A program made the translations under genes and the position numbers. The notes below the pieces were generated by a model. That model saw only the letters and a program-made list of their open reading frames with translations, had not been told where the DNA came from and did not search any database. DNA of 64,000 nt from Segatella copri (GTDB lineage Bacteria > Bacteroidota > Bacteroidia > Bacteroidales > Bacteroidaceae): contig NZ_JAPDUW010000001.1 of NCBI RefSeq assembly GCF_026015295.1, positions 1,736,001 to 1,800,000 of the forward strand, read 5' to 3'. Shown one piece after another: positions 46,727 through 54,858 of this stretch. How positions within the stretch are numbered: the stretch's first letter is position 1; each line of letters begins with the position of its first letter.

Positions 46727-48952
46727 TTATCCTATATTCATCAAATCACGCAATGAGACGATAGTTTTCGTCTCACACTCAGCAACTTCCTTGAAACCGA
46801 ATTCAAAGCTCTGGTAATCTGTTAGCGACAGGACTAAAATCAGTTTATCATCCTTTATTCTCAGTCTTGAATTTGTCACCCGATAATATCCTTCAGATGC
46901 ATTCTCAACTATAAACATAAAATAGTCGATAGAATCTATCTTGAACATACCTTTATCGATGTCCAGAGGGATTTCCATAGAAAGCCTATTATGCTCATAA
47001 TCGTCATAAGCATCCCTATCGACCGCTAATACAAATACGTTTTCGGTATCATATACCAGGCCTTTTTGAGGGATAGAATCTTTTACATGCTCATAAACAC
47101 TATCTTCTAACAAGATTTCTCTGAGATGCCTTTCCAACAGGTCGCACTGAATGATATCATCCTCATTTTCTTTGGCAGCTGGCAATAGAGGGAAGGCACC
47201 GATATTCACTTTTCTGATGCTCTGATAGAAATAGCGTCCGTAGATTTCATCTCCAACCACTCTACCAGGGAAAAGAATATAACCACCTATAATTTCCTTG
47301 GCAGAAGGACGGACTTCTGTTTTCATCGAATAGTAGATGGCGTCACGATAACGATGCATCTGATTGATGGCATCAGGCAGTGGATAATCGGCAACATCTA
47401 TGCTGACGCCCTCATCCAATTCACCATCCCTGGCATCATCCTGCACCCTGTATTTTGCATCATAAAGATAGGTAAGAACAAATCCATCTTTCTTTTTTAT
47501 TGTCACAACGATATCAGGACGCTGCTCAGTTGTCGTTGTCGAGAATTCCTTGGTTCGTCGGTTATAAGTGTGCTGGTATTCCAGGCAGACCTTATCTCCA
47601 TTCTTTACGTTATCGAACTCAATAACATGCGTCATCTCGCTCTTTACGATTGTGTTGAGCATTTTACTTTTATCCTCGCGCACATGATTATTCGGTTTCT
47701 GCAAATCCAGTCCAAGCACCTTAGCAATAAGACGTTTCATTACCAGGAAACACCATATTTCATAGAGTTCCCAGATTTGCTTCATGCCAATATCTGTCTT
47801 ACCATCAATAAGTTCGAGTGAATTTTTGAGCATTAACCACGCCTTGTATATCTTGCTGTAGCCCATACGCTGCTGCAAGATTGCACTCTCCTGACGGAAG
47901 CCTTCGAATTCTCCAACCTTCTGGAAGAAAGGGGAAGTTTCCAGCCGTTTGAACTGCCTCTGATAGTCCTCAAGTAATTGGCGTTCCTCTGCATCCATGA
48001 CATTAGGAAGAGCACCCAGCTCGCTGAATACCTCTCGGAATTTCTTTCCCAGGACATGAAGAGTATACTTCACAAACCGGTTTTCCCGAGTGTTTATGGT
48101 ATTCTCTGTCTGTTCGTATCTGAAATAATGCATTTCAGCATCTTGCCCCATATTCCTGTAGCGTTCCTCTTCACGCTGGCTCCATCTGCGTATTCTTTCA
48201 GGACGTGCATGATACGTTTTGCGCACAGGCTTGTTGTTAGGACGTGACATTACAAACCTCACGTTTCTGAAATACTCGTCCACTACGCACCTGAAGATAC
48301 TGAGCCAAATGATATGATTATTCTTGACACTGCGCTGAAGAGCAAAACTGCTGAAAGTCAATGTCAGATAATCATATATATAGTTCTCATACTCCTGGTT
48401 GATGAGAGCCATAATCTGCTGCAAGTCGTTTTTGGTATCCAACTTAGGTGATGCCACATACAGCTCCATCTTCTCATGATGCAGGAGTCCGTCTGTATCC
48501 CAATAGTCAAAAGCAAAAGAAAACTTTCCCGGGGAGTTCAGAAAGTCGATGTCACCCACCAGAATACCTGAGTCGGAAGACGAGGAATAAAACTTAAAGT
48601 TTTCACCAATACTCTTCAACTGATGACGAACATGAGGATACTGTTTCTCTATGGATATATCCAGTCCTTGCTTGAACTCCACAGCAAACTGATACTTACA
48701 TGTTTCGAACAGGACAGGCCACAACTGCGGCCATTCTTCACAAGGCACAATCTCATCATTCTGCGCAACAAGCTCATTCTTTCCTGCCGGTAAATCCCGT
48801 AATTTCAACGTGCCCTTACGGCTCGAAGAATAGGCGCAATAAGTCTGTGCGGCACTTCTTACACGTCGCACAAACCTATCCCATGCATAATTAACAGATG
48901 CCGTACTGATCGTAATCAGGTAGTCAGGACACTCAAACTTCAATACATCCAT
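46727..48952 (-). CDS. DUF2357 / McrC-like PD-(D/E)XK nuclease
   Basis: A 741-aa protein of the DUF2357 type, the nuclease partner of McrB-like ATPases. The N-terminal 400 residues are a large DUF2357 region. The C-terminal nuclease core is TTEQRPDIVVTIKKKDGFVL followed by TYLYDAKYRV (about 475-500), with catalytic Asp in RPDIV and the D-x-K triad in YDAKY. It starts 9 bp after the McrB-like stop and is the last gene of the defence operon. In McrBC the ATPase translocates DNA and McrC cuts it; the same split is expected here. Confidence 0.85.
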   Translation of the reverse strand: MDVLKFECPDYLITISTASVNYAWDRFVRRVRSAAQTYCAYSSSRKGTLKLRDLPAGKNELVAQNDEIVPCEEWPQLWPVLFETCKYQFAVEFKQGLDISIEKQYPHVRHQLKSIGENFKFYSSSSDSGILVGDIDFLNSPGKFSFAFDYWDTDGLLHHEKMELYVASPKLDTKNDLQQIMALINQEYENYIYDYLTLTFSSFALQRSVKNNHIIWLSIFRCVVDEYFRNVRFVMSRPNNKPVRKTYHARPERIRRWSQREEERYRNMGQDAEMHYFRYEQTENTINTRENRFVKYTLHVLGKKFREVFSELGALPNVMDAEERQLLEDYQRQFKRLETSPFFQKVGEFEGFRQESAILQQRMGYSKIYKAWLMLKNSLELIDGKTDIGMKQIWELYEIWCFLVMKRLIAKVLGLDLQKPNNHVREDKSKMLNTIVKSEMTHVIEFDNVKNGDKVCLEYQHTYNRRTKEFSTTTTEQRPDIVVTIKKKDGFVLTYLYDAKYRVQDDARDGELDEGVSIDVADYPLPDAINQMHRYRDAIYYSMKTEVRPSAKEIIGGYILFPGRVVGDEIYGRYFYQSIRKVNIGAFPLLPAAKENEDDIIQCDLLERHLREILLEDSVYEHVKDSIPQKGLVYDTENVFVLAVDRDAYDDYEHNRLSMEIPLDIDKGMFKIDSIDYFMFIVENASEGYYRVTNSRLRIKDDKLILVLSLTDYQSFEFGFKEVAECETKTIVSLRDLMNIG

Positions 48953-48961
48953 ATCCTTATC

Positions 48962-50836
48962 TTAATTCCAGAAACTGGTAAAACCACTATGGTCTTTACC
49001 AAAGCGGTCTATCATAAATTCTATTTTTTCTAAACTTTGGTTCCAGTTGTTCTTATCAGCTCTGGCAGCCAACTTTACCAAGCATGCGTCACACTTTTCA
49101 TAATCACCTTCTATACGAGGTAAGACCTTCTGCATTAAGATATTATCAAATATTGAGTTCAAATCAGTATTGATCTGCACACCATCTTTTTTCTCTTCTT
49201 CTCCCATCAGTTCAGCTATTTTCTTTTTAGCACGATAGAGCAGGATTGTCTCATTCAGTATTCGGTAACTAATCTTGAAAGGAGTGCCTTTCAAATCAGA
49301 GTTTATACTATTGATAAAGTCGATGATTTTGCTCTTATCTTCTTCTGACAGTTCAAAACGGCCATCCACCAGCATTTCGGTAGCACGTACTTCATCGCTG
49401 ATAAATAGTTCACCCTTCCGATATTTCTTTACATAGTCAAGCGTGACATCGTACTCAAAGTAAGACTGGTCAAAATCTTCAACAATCGTCTCAAAAGTCA
49501 TGGCTCTGTCGATTACCTTTCTTGAGAAGGAATTGGTAGTATCATCCATGTTGACGGTACCTATGATGATTACGTTCTGCGGAATAGTCAAACCATCACG
49601 CTTCAGTTCATCTACCAGCCAGCTCTGCTCGAAGAAATCGGATTCATCCTCTTCAGCTTTCTTTATCTTCGCCGTAAATTCCGTTACATCCTTAACCTCG
49701 ATGGTAGGTTTCAGACCAAGTTCCAGGAATATATTGAAATCATCCCCATAGCTGCTGTCATTGAACACACTGGCAGGCACAATCGCGTCTGTAACAACTG
49801 AGCCATCCTTCTTGCGTTTTCTTGATTCTATGACGCTGAGGAAATCAGCAAAATACTCCTCTACAGGCGCAAGATTCATCTCATCAAGACAGACAAAGAA
49901 AGGAACTTTCGGATGGTGTTTTGCCTTTACCAGAAAACGCATGAAATCTGTTACATAATAGTTTCTGTTCACAGACGAACGGAATCCGGTAATATCAGTT
50001 GCATCATGCCAATTAGGCTTTACGCTGACAAGGAGATAATTACCAGGCGAAGTTTCAGAGGTGTTCAAAACGCCGTCACACGGACATGTTGCAAAGGCCA
50101 GGCTCTTGACAAGCAAACTCTTTCCCGTTCCTGAGAAACCGCCCAAGATAAGGAATGGCTTGGTCTTAATGGCAGCCATGTAGGCGTAATCTCGGGCATC
50201 AAGCTCAACGTCGTCAAATGATGGCTCTACAGAAGATGCACTCTTAGATGGTCCAGATGCCACATTCGAATCTTCTATCTGCGGCAGGTTTCTCATTTGA
50301 TTTTGCAGGTCCTGTACATCCTTACCAATTAAAGCCGTAAAGTGCAATTCCTCCTGTCCTGCTATATCAATGTCATAGATAACCCAAGGTGTAGAAGATG
50401 AGATTCCTAACTTTTTCTCTGCTTCCTTAAAGAAATCTTCGTTCGATATATTTCCATATTTCAACTTTGGTGTATACTTAATCTGCAATCTGCCGCTATG
50501 AGCCTCGGCCCTATCACGTATGATTGCCAACACAAAAGATGCAGGAATCTGAATCTTGTTTATGAACACTTTGTCGAACACAGAGACCAACATCGGTTCA
50601 GATGTTGCGCCATCAAAACCGGTGTTACCATAGTAAATCTTTGATCCTTTACCAATAGGCAAGGAAAAATCATGAGTATTTATGGTAACACACTTATGCA
50701 TCATACCGATAACAATGTTAGAAGCCACATCTTTTTTAATGAGATGTAACTTCTTTGTGTCCTGATTAACAATAGCAGTACCCCAAGATGGGCAGCCAGA
50801 ACAATTAAAAGCTAAAGAAAAATCATCTATTCTCAT
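48962..50836 (-). CDS. McrB-like AAA+ ATPase with N-terminal recognition-type domain
   Basis: A 624-aa protein. Residues 1-185 form a domain with PSWGT, LPIGKG, AHSGR and ELHFTALIG, which is shared with the separate protein at 50845-51432. The AAA+ part has Walker A GGFSGTGKSLLVKSLAF (about 230), Walker B FFVCLDEMNLAPVEEYF (about 318) and the sensor GTVNMDDTTNSFSRKVIDRA (about 430). McrB proteins use this motor with McrC. McrB proper uses GTP; whether this one uses ATP or GTP is unknown. The N-domain probably reads DNA or its modification. Confidence 0.85.
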   Translation of the reverse strand: MRIDDFSLAFNCSGCPSWGTAIVNQDTKKLHLIKKDVASNIVIGMMHKCVTINTHDFSLPIGKGSKIYYGNTGFDGATSEPMLVSVFDKVFINKIQIPASFVLAIIRDRAEAHSGRLQIKYTPKLKYGNISNEDFFKEAEKKLGISSSTPWVIYDIDIAGQEELHFTALIGKDVQDLQNQMRNLPQIEDSNVASGPSKSASSVEPSFDDVELDARDYAYMAAIKTKPFLILGGFSGTGKSLLVKSLAFATCPCDGVLNTSETSPGNYLLVSVKPNWHDATDITGFRSSVNRNYYVTDFMRFLVKAKHHPKVPFFVCLDEMNLAPVEEYFADFLSVIESRKRKKDGSVVTDAIVPASVFNDSSYGDDFNIFLELGLKPTIEVKDVTEFTAKIKKAEEDESDFFEQSWLVDELKRDGLTIPQNVIIIGTVNMDDTTNSFSRKVIDRAMTFETIVEDFDQSYFEYDVTLDYVKKYRKGELFISDEVRATEMLVDGRFELSEEDKSKIIDFINSINSDLKGTPFKISYRILNETILLYRAKKKIAELMGEEEKKDGVQINTDLNSIFDNILMQKVLPRIEGDYEKCDACLVKLAARADKNNWNQSLEKIEFMIDRFGKDHSGFTSFWN

Positions 50837-50844
50837 AATCCAGA

Positions 50845-51432
50845 CTATTTATCAATTAAAGATAACCATTTCTCTTTTCTCTCGGCAGAATCATGATAAG
50901 ATTCACTATACTCTTTATTCACTATTACAGCTTTAAAGTGAAGTTCGTCGAGATTACATACATTCATTTCATATATGAACCAGCATGATTCCCAATTCAA
51001 TCCTAATTTCTTTCTGGCAATGCGGAAGAACTCGGCATTTGACAGCTTCTCGCCATCAAAATTATACGTTATCTTATCAGAATACTTTATTGAGCGCCTT
51101 CCAGAATGACTTGCGCTTAACTCCTTTATAAGTACCATGATAAAAGGATAATCAATGCTTATTCCGTTAATATAAACCTTCCTAAACACGCCAGCAAGAT
51201 GACACTCTTCAAAGTTTGAAGCAATATCTATATGTCCACCTTTACCTAAAGGCAGGCATACGTGATGAAGATTGACTGAATTATATAGCATACCAACCAA
51301 TATTTCCTCACATCCTTCAACAGTAAATTTGTAGTCAGGCTTAGACTGGCCTAGTTCGGTTCCCCAAGATGGTGTTCCACCACCTTTATCTATATAGGAA
51401 CCAAAGGATAAAGTACTTAAATTTAACTTCAT
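50845..51432 (-). CDS. Stand-alone copy of the McrB-partner N-terminal domain
   Basis: A 195-aa protein homologous to residues 1-185 of its neighbour: both have PSWGT near residue 20, a LPxGKG motif, KVxIN, the SHSGR-x-x-IKY motif, SNxxFFxxAxKKLG, WxIYxMN and LDELHFKAVI. It has no ATPase or nuclease motifs. It lies between the methyltransferase (4-nt overlap) and the McrB-like gene (8-bp gap). It could compete for, or broaden, target recognition. The domain family itself is not one I can name. Confidence 0.7.
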   Translation of the reverse strand: MKLNLSTLSFGSYIDKGGGTPSWGTELGQSKPDYKFTVEGCEEILVGMLYNSVNLHHVCLPLGKGGHIDIASNFEECHLAGVFRKVYINGISIDYPFIMVLIKELSASHSGRRSIKYSDKITYNFDGEKLSNAEFFRIARKKLGLNWESCWFIYEMNVCNLDELHFKAVIVNKEYSESYHDSAERKEKWLSLIDK

Positions 51433-52439
51433 AACTGTTTGAATATATGCGTTAACAATCTACCAACCAAATTCACGTCCCAACCATTGCCAGCACGTTT
51501 TGACAATTGGGTGTACGACTGTCCGTCAAAATTAATCTCACACTCTTTCAGGTCGCGGGAAATCCGGAATCCCATAAGCCTGAACTGTTCATGTACAGAC
51601 ATCTTGCGTACTATCTCCTTGCCATCTTTAGGAACCTCAACAACTCGTAAGCTGTTGTGCTCTGGCTGGGTAATCGTTATACAGTAACCATCCAGCTTGA
51701 TTTTCTTATTATATACATCAAAGCATAAAGGCGCTTGAACTTTAAAGGAATCAATGTTATGTTTAACCTTAAGATGGGCAATCTGAGCGTCACTCAGGTA
51801 TAGTTTTTTCTCTGGATGGATATCCAGGAAATCAGCCATTTTTTTGTCAGACTCCACCTTTTCAGGTTCCATACTGAAATTCTCTGGCAAACCACCCAAT
51901 CGGGCAAACATCCAAAGTCTTTCTCTATTCTGCGGAATACCATAATCTTTAGAATTCAGAACCGCTTTTGACAAAGGATTTTCACCATATCCCATTTCTC
52001 TCAAATCCTTGACCAACTGGTCATGTATAGGCTGGAACTTACCATGTGTAAAACCTTTAACGTTTTCGAGAAACAGATATTTCGGCTTCTTCACCTTACA
52101 GATGCGGATAATATGTCCTAGCATAGCGCCACGCCCATATGGATCTTCAGTTCCCATCTGCATACCAGCAGAAGAGAAAGGCTGGCATGGGAAACCACCC
52201 ATAAACATATCGAAGTCAGGTAAATCTTCAGGATTTATCTTCGTTATATCTCCCCAATTTTTTAATGGGTTCCCATTTTTGTCTTTATGGTTTGCATCAA
52301 ATAAAGCAGCAGCATATTTGTCAAACTCCGAGTATCCGACTACTTCATAGTCTATATTCGGGATGTTTTCTTTCAAACGTTTCAAACCATATGATGCACC
52401 ACCATATCCGGCAAAGCCTTCAAATACTCTAATCTTCAT
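51429..52439 (-). CDS. C5 cytosine-specific DNA methyltransferase
   Basis: A 336-aa enzyme with all main C5-MTase motifs: SAM-binding FEGFAGYGGASYGL (7), catalytic GGFPCQPFSS with Cys85, FLENVKGF (125), GIPQNRERLWMFA (168) and C-terminal RAGNGWDVNLVGRL. The target-recognition region between about 190 and 290 is short. Target sequence cannot be read. Within the operon it likely marks host DNA so that the McrBC-like and HNH nucleases spare it, or makes the modification that the McrB-like N-domains test. Confidence 0.92.
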   Translation of the reverse strand: MKIRVFEGFAGYGGASYGLKRLKENIPNIDYEVVGYSEFDKYAAALFDANHKDKNGNPLKNWGDITKINPEDLPDFDMFMGGFPCQPFSSAGMQMGTEDPYGRGAMLGHIIRICKVKKPKYLFLENVKGFTHGKFQPIHDQLVKDLREMGYGENPLSKAVLNSKDYGIPQNRERLWMFARLGGLPENFSMEPEKVESDKKMADFLDIHPEKKLYLSDAQIAHLKVKHNIDSFKVQAPLCFDVYNKKIKLDGYCITITQPEHNSLRVVEVPKDGKEIVRKMSVHEQFRLMGFRISRDLKECEINFDGQSYTQLSKRAGNGWDVNLVGRLLTHIFKQL

Positions 52440-52451
52440 GTCTATAATATA

Positions 52452-53243
52452 TTAAACCACATCGTGGCAAAAATGTTCGTAATGTTGAGCCAACAAGTCT
52501 CGATTAGGCAAGAATCTTCTTGGCAAAACTATCTTTTTATGATTAAACCCTAAGATGTATTCCCTAGTTTCCTCAGGAACCCCTCCAGGTCTTTCTCCGA
52601 AAAACTTATCGGATATCAATATCTCGTAATCAGGTGAAATCCCTATCAGATTTTCATCATAGGCTTTATGGAATAAAGAATTCAGACAAAGTCCGTTTTC
52701 CGGATTTGTACGATTTGCTTCATCTTGTTTCCATCCTACGATATGACTAGCCTGCAACAACAGGGGATTTTTCAAGCCTGTTATGCAGCAACTTTGATTA
52801 TATGACGCCAGAACAGTTTCTCTAAAGAAATCCTGATTTATGCGTCTTTTAATTTCTTGTATTCGTTCCTCACCAGCAGGCAAGTCATGCAAATCTATTG
52901 AAAGAGATTCCTCTAGTCCTTTATTCCTAAGGGAAGCTAAAATAAGTTCAGCATCATAGGCCAATTTTTCCCAATTGCCATAATACTTCTTCCATACAAC
53001 CTCATCTAACTTAGCCGTATGAGCTAGGCCTCCCACGCCTCTACTTTTCATTTTAGGGTCAAAACTGGCCAAATTACCGACTTTTCTTACTACTGCATCA
53101 GCAGTTCTTCCTATTAAGGCACCGAGTTCTTTCACAAAATCTTTTTTGGCAGAAAATTGCCCAAATGGTTTGCGGCAATATTCATAAAGTACTAACGTTA
53201 TCTGCTCTTCCGTCCAATTGTTTCTTCCTGCCATAATTATCAC
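52452..53243 (-). CDS. HNH endonuclease
   Basis: A 263-aa protein. The N-terminal ~110 residues look like a DNA-binding helical region (NNWTEEQITLVLYEYC, GRTADAVVRKVGNL). The C-terminal HNH_2-type nuclease reads SCCITGLKNPLLLQASHIVG, WKQDEANRTNPENGLCLNSL and FHKAYDENLIGI, with the metal-binding His/Asn/His set apparently intact. The ATG at 53243 overlaps the upstream stop by 4 nt (ATGA); MAGRNNW nine bases later is the alternative. It is probably the cutting enzyme paired with the methyltransferase. Confidence 0.88.
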   Translation of the reverse strand: MIIMAGRNNWTEEQITLVLYEYCRKPFGQFSAKKDFVKELGALIGRTADAVVRKVGNLASFDPKMKSRGVGGLAHTAKLDEVVWKKYYGNWEKLAYDAELILASLRNKGLEESLSIDLHDLPAGEERIQEIKRRINQDFFRETVLASYNQSCCITGLKNPLLLQASHIVGWKQDEANRTNPENGLCLNSLFHKAYDENLIGISPDYEILISDKFFGERPGGVPEETREYILGFNHKKIVLPRRFLPNRDLLAQHYEHFCHDVV

Positions 53244-53995
53244 TCATTGAAAAGTTCGTTATTATTTTGTATTTCTTCACGAGTAAACTTCTGTGAGATA
53301 ACATCTATGCGCTTATTCAGCTCATTTTTAAAGAAGTCTTTATCCATAAACTCCAGTCGCTTTGTTCCGCCTATAAAGCTGAACAGTTTGCGTATGTATT
53401 GAGCTCGCATATTCATACCATCTTCCAAGAGATAAGGATGCTCTTCCAGAAATTCCAGAATACCTTTCATAGCCTCCCGATGCCTTATCAAAGATAAAGG
53501 ACCAAAACTATTTGTTCTCAACTCTTGGTTTTTGAAAAGAATCTCAGTCAATTCAAAAGGATTTTCACGCTCATTATCTACGGAAAGATAAACACTCCAC
53601 CATGCACTCGGCAATGCCATACGGAAAACGCTAACATCATTTTCGAACCAGTGATTAACGATATACTTTTCGGTTACATCGTCTTTCAGTACATCCGAAT
53701 GTCGTTGCTGAACATATGGAAACAAATCCACATGCGCCAAATACACCCACAAATCAGGTAGAGATGCCAATAGAGGCGTAACTGTATCGTATGCCTTATA
53801 CAGTTCCACTGCTGTCGTAAAATCGTCATCAGGGTCTAATCTGTCAAGCAGTCCTTCTGGCTTATACACGTTCGCTAAAGCCTTCACTTTAGAAGGGTCA
53901 AACGGGAATGTTTCTCCCTGGTAATCTGAGATTTGTATATTACGTCTCAGATCCTCCATATATGACTTTTTAAATACTTTCTGTAGTTCCATCAT
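53240..53995 (-). CDS. Unknown protein of the defence operon (DUF6339-like, tentative)
   Basis: A 251-aa soluble protein. Notable parts: LLASLPDLWVYLAHVDLFPY, KYIVNHWFENDVSVFRMALP and SAWWSVYLSVDNERENPFEL, with a helical C-terminus. I have a weak impression of DUF6339; this needs a profile search. It overlaps the HNH gene by 4 nt and touches the next gene upstream by 1 nt, so its product should be made in step with theirs. Confidence 0.65.
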   Translation of the reverse strand: MMELQKVFKKSYMEDLRRNIQISDYQGETFPFDPSKVKALANVYKPEGLLDRLDPDDDFTTAVELYKAYDTVTPLLASLPDLWVYLAHVDLFPYVQQRHSDVLKDDVTEKYIVNHWFENDVSVFRMALPSAWWSVYLSVDNERENPFELTEILFKNQELRTNSFGPLSLIRHREAMKGILEFLEEHPYLLEDGMNMRAQYIRKLFSFIGGTKRLEFMDKDFFKNELNKRIDVISQKFTREEIQNNNELFNE

Positions 53996-54858
53996 TAATC
54001 CTCCTGATCTTCGTTTTGAGAATTTGCTATTCTTTCCAAGCTATCCAACATTCGTTTGTATGGATCCTGTAAAAGTAAGTCGGCTGCTTTATAAGCTAGA
54101 GACATATCACTCTTCAACTCTTCCGGTAAAATATGCAGTTCCTGTAGTCTTATGATAAGACTGTCTGCCCACAATTTCCCTGAATCCTGATTCTCATACA
54201 GATTAGTCAAAGCATAGACCAATGCATTATGGACTAAAGATGAATGAATTACTTCAGGAAAGCTGTTACCAATTCGCTGATACTGAACAAACAGGTCATG
54301 AGGGAGTTCTATCAGAATTCTGTCATCAGAAAGATTGAAGGTTGTCCTTTCTGCTCCGTCAGCCGCTTCAGTAATTTGCATGAAGGAACCGGCTGCATAC
54401 AGTTTATCAAACTTCACGTTAGTATTCCACCACGCCAAAGGAAATACAGCAAGCATGTCACCTACCTCCAGATCAAAAGTGAACCCATGATAATCCTCAT
54501 TAAAATCACTGTTGTTATAATTAGGAATAGGCTCGCTAACAGCGATGAAGCACTGAAACTCTATACGTCCGTTCACCTCTGTTCTACCCAAACTGATTTC
54601 AAAATGGGGAGTTGAAGATTTATAACATCTGCGAAGGAAAGTACTCCTGCAAGTTACCTCACAGGCATACTCTGCCTTACCTTCAGAAACCAACTGTGTT
54701 ATATCCTTATTCTGCTGATGCAAATCGATGCAAAACATATAGTCTGTGGCCGTTTTTACAGGATCAGCCATCTGTATGCAATCGTCAGTCAAAAGCGGAT
54801 ATACATCGTCATATATGCCGAGTACCGGATAAGGCAATGATACGTTTTTATACTTCAT
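53995..54858 (-). CDS. Unknown protein of the defence operon
   Basis: A 287-aa protein with a beta-rich middle (EVTCRSTFLRRCYKSSTPHF, ISLGRTEVNGRIEFQCFIAV, VGDMLAVFPLAWWNTNVKF) and a helical acidic tail (DSLERIANSQNEDQED). No known motif is visible. It lies between the GHKL ATPase gene (11-nt overlap) and the 251-aa gene (1-nt overlap). I suspect these two unknown proteins form a complex with the GHKL ATPase, based only on order and coupling. Confidence 0.65.
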   Translation of the reverse strand: MKYKNVSLPYPVLGIYDDVYPLLTDDCIQMADPVKTATDYMFCIDLHQQNKDITQLVSEGKAEYACEVTCRSTFLRRCYKSSTPHFEISLGRTEVNGRIEFQCFIAVSEPIPNYNNSDFNEDYHGFTFDLEVGDMLAVFPLAWWNTNVKFDKLYAAGSFMQITEAADGAERTTFNLSDDRILIELPHDLFVQYQRIGNSFPEVIHSSLVHNALVYALTNLYENQDSGKLWADSLIIRLQELHILPEELKSDMSLAYKAADLLLQDPYKRMLDSLERIANSQNEDQED

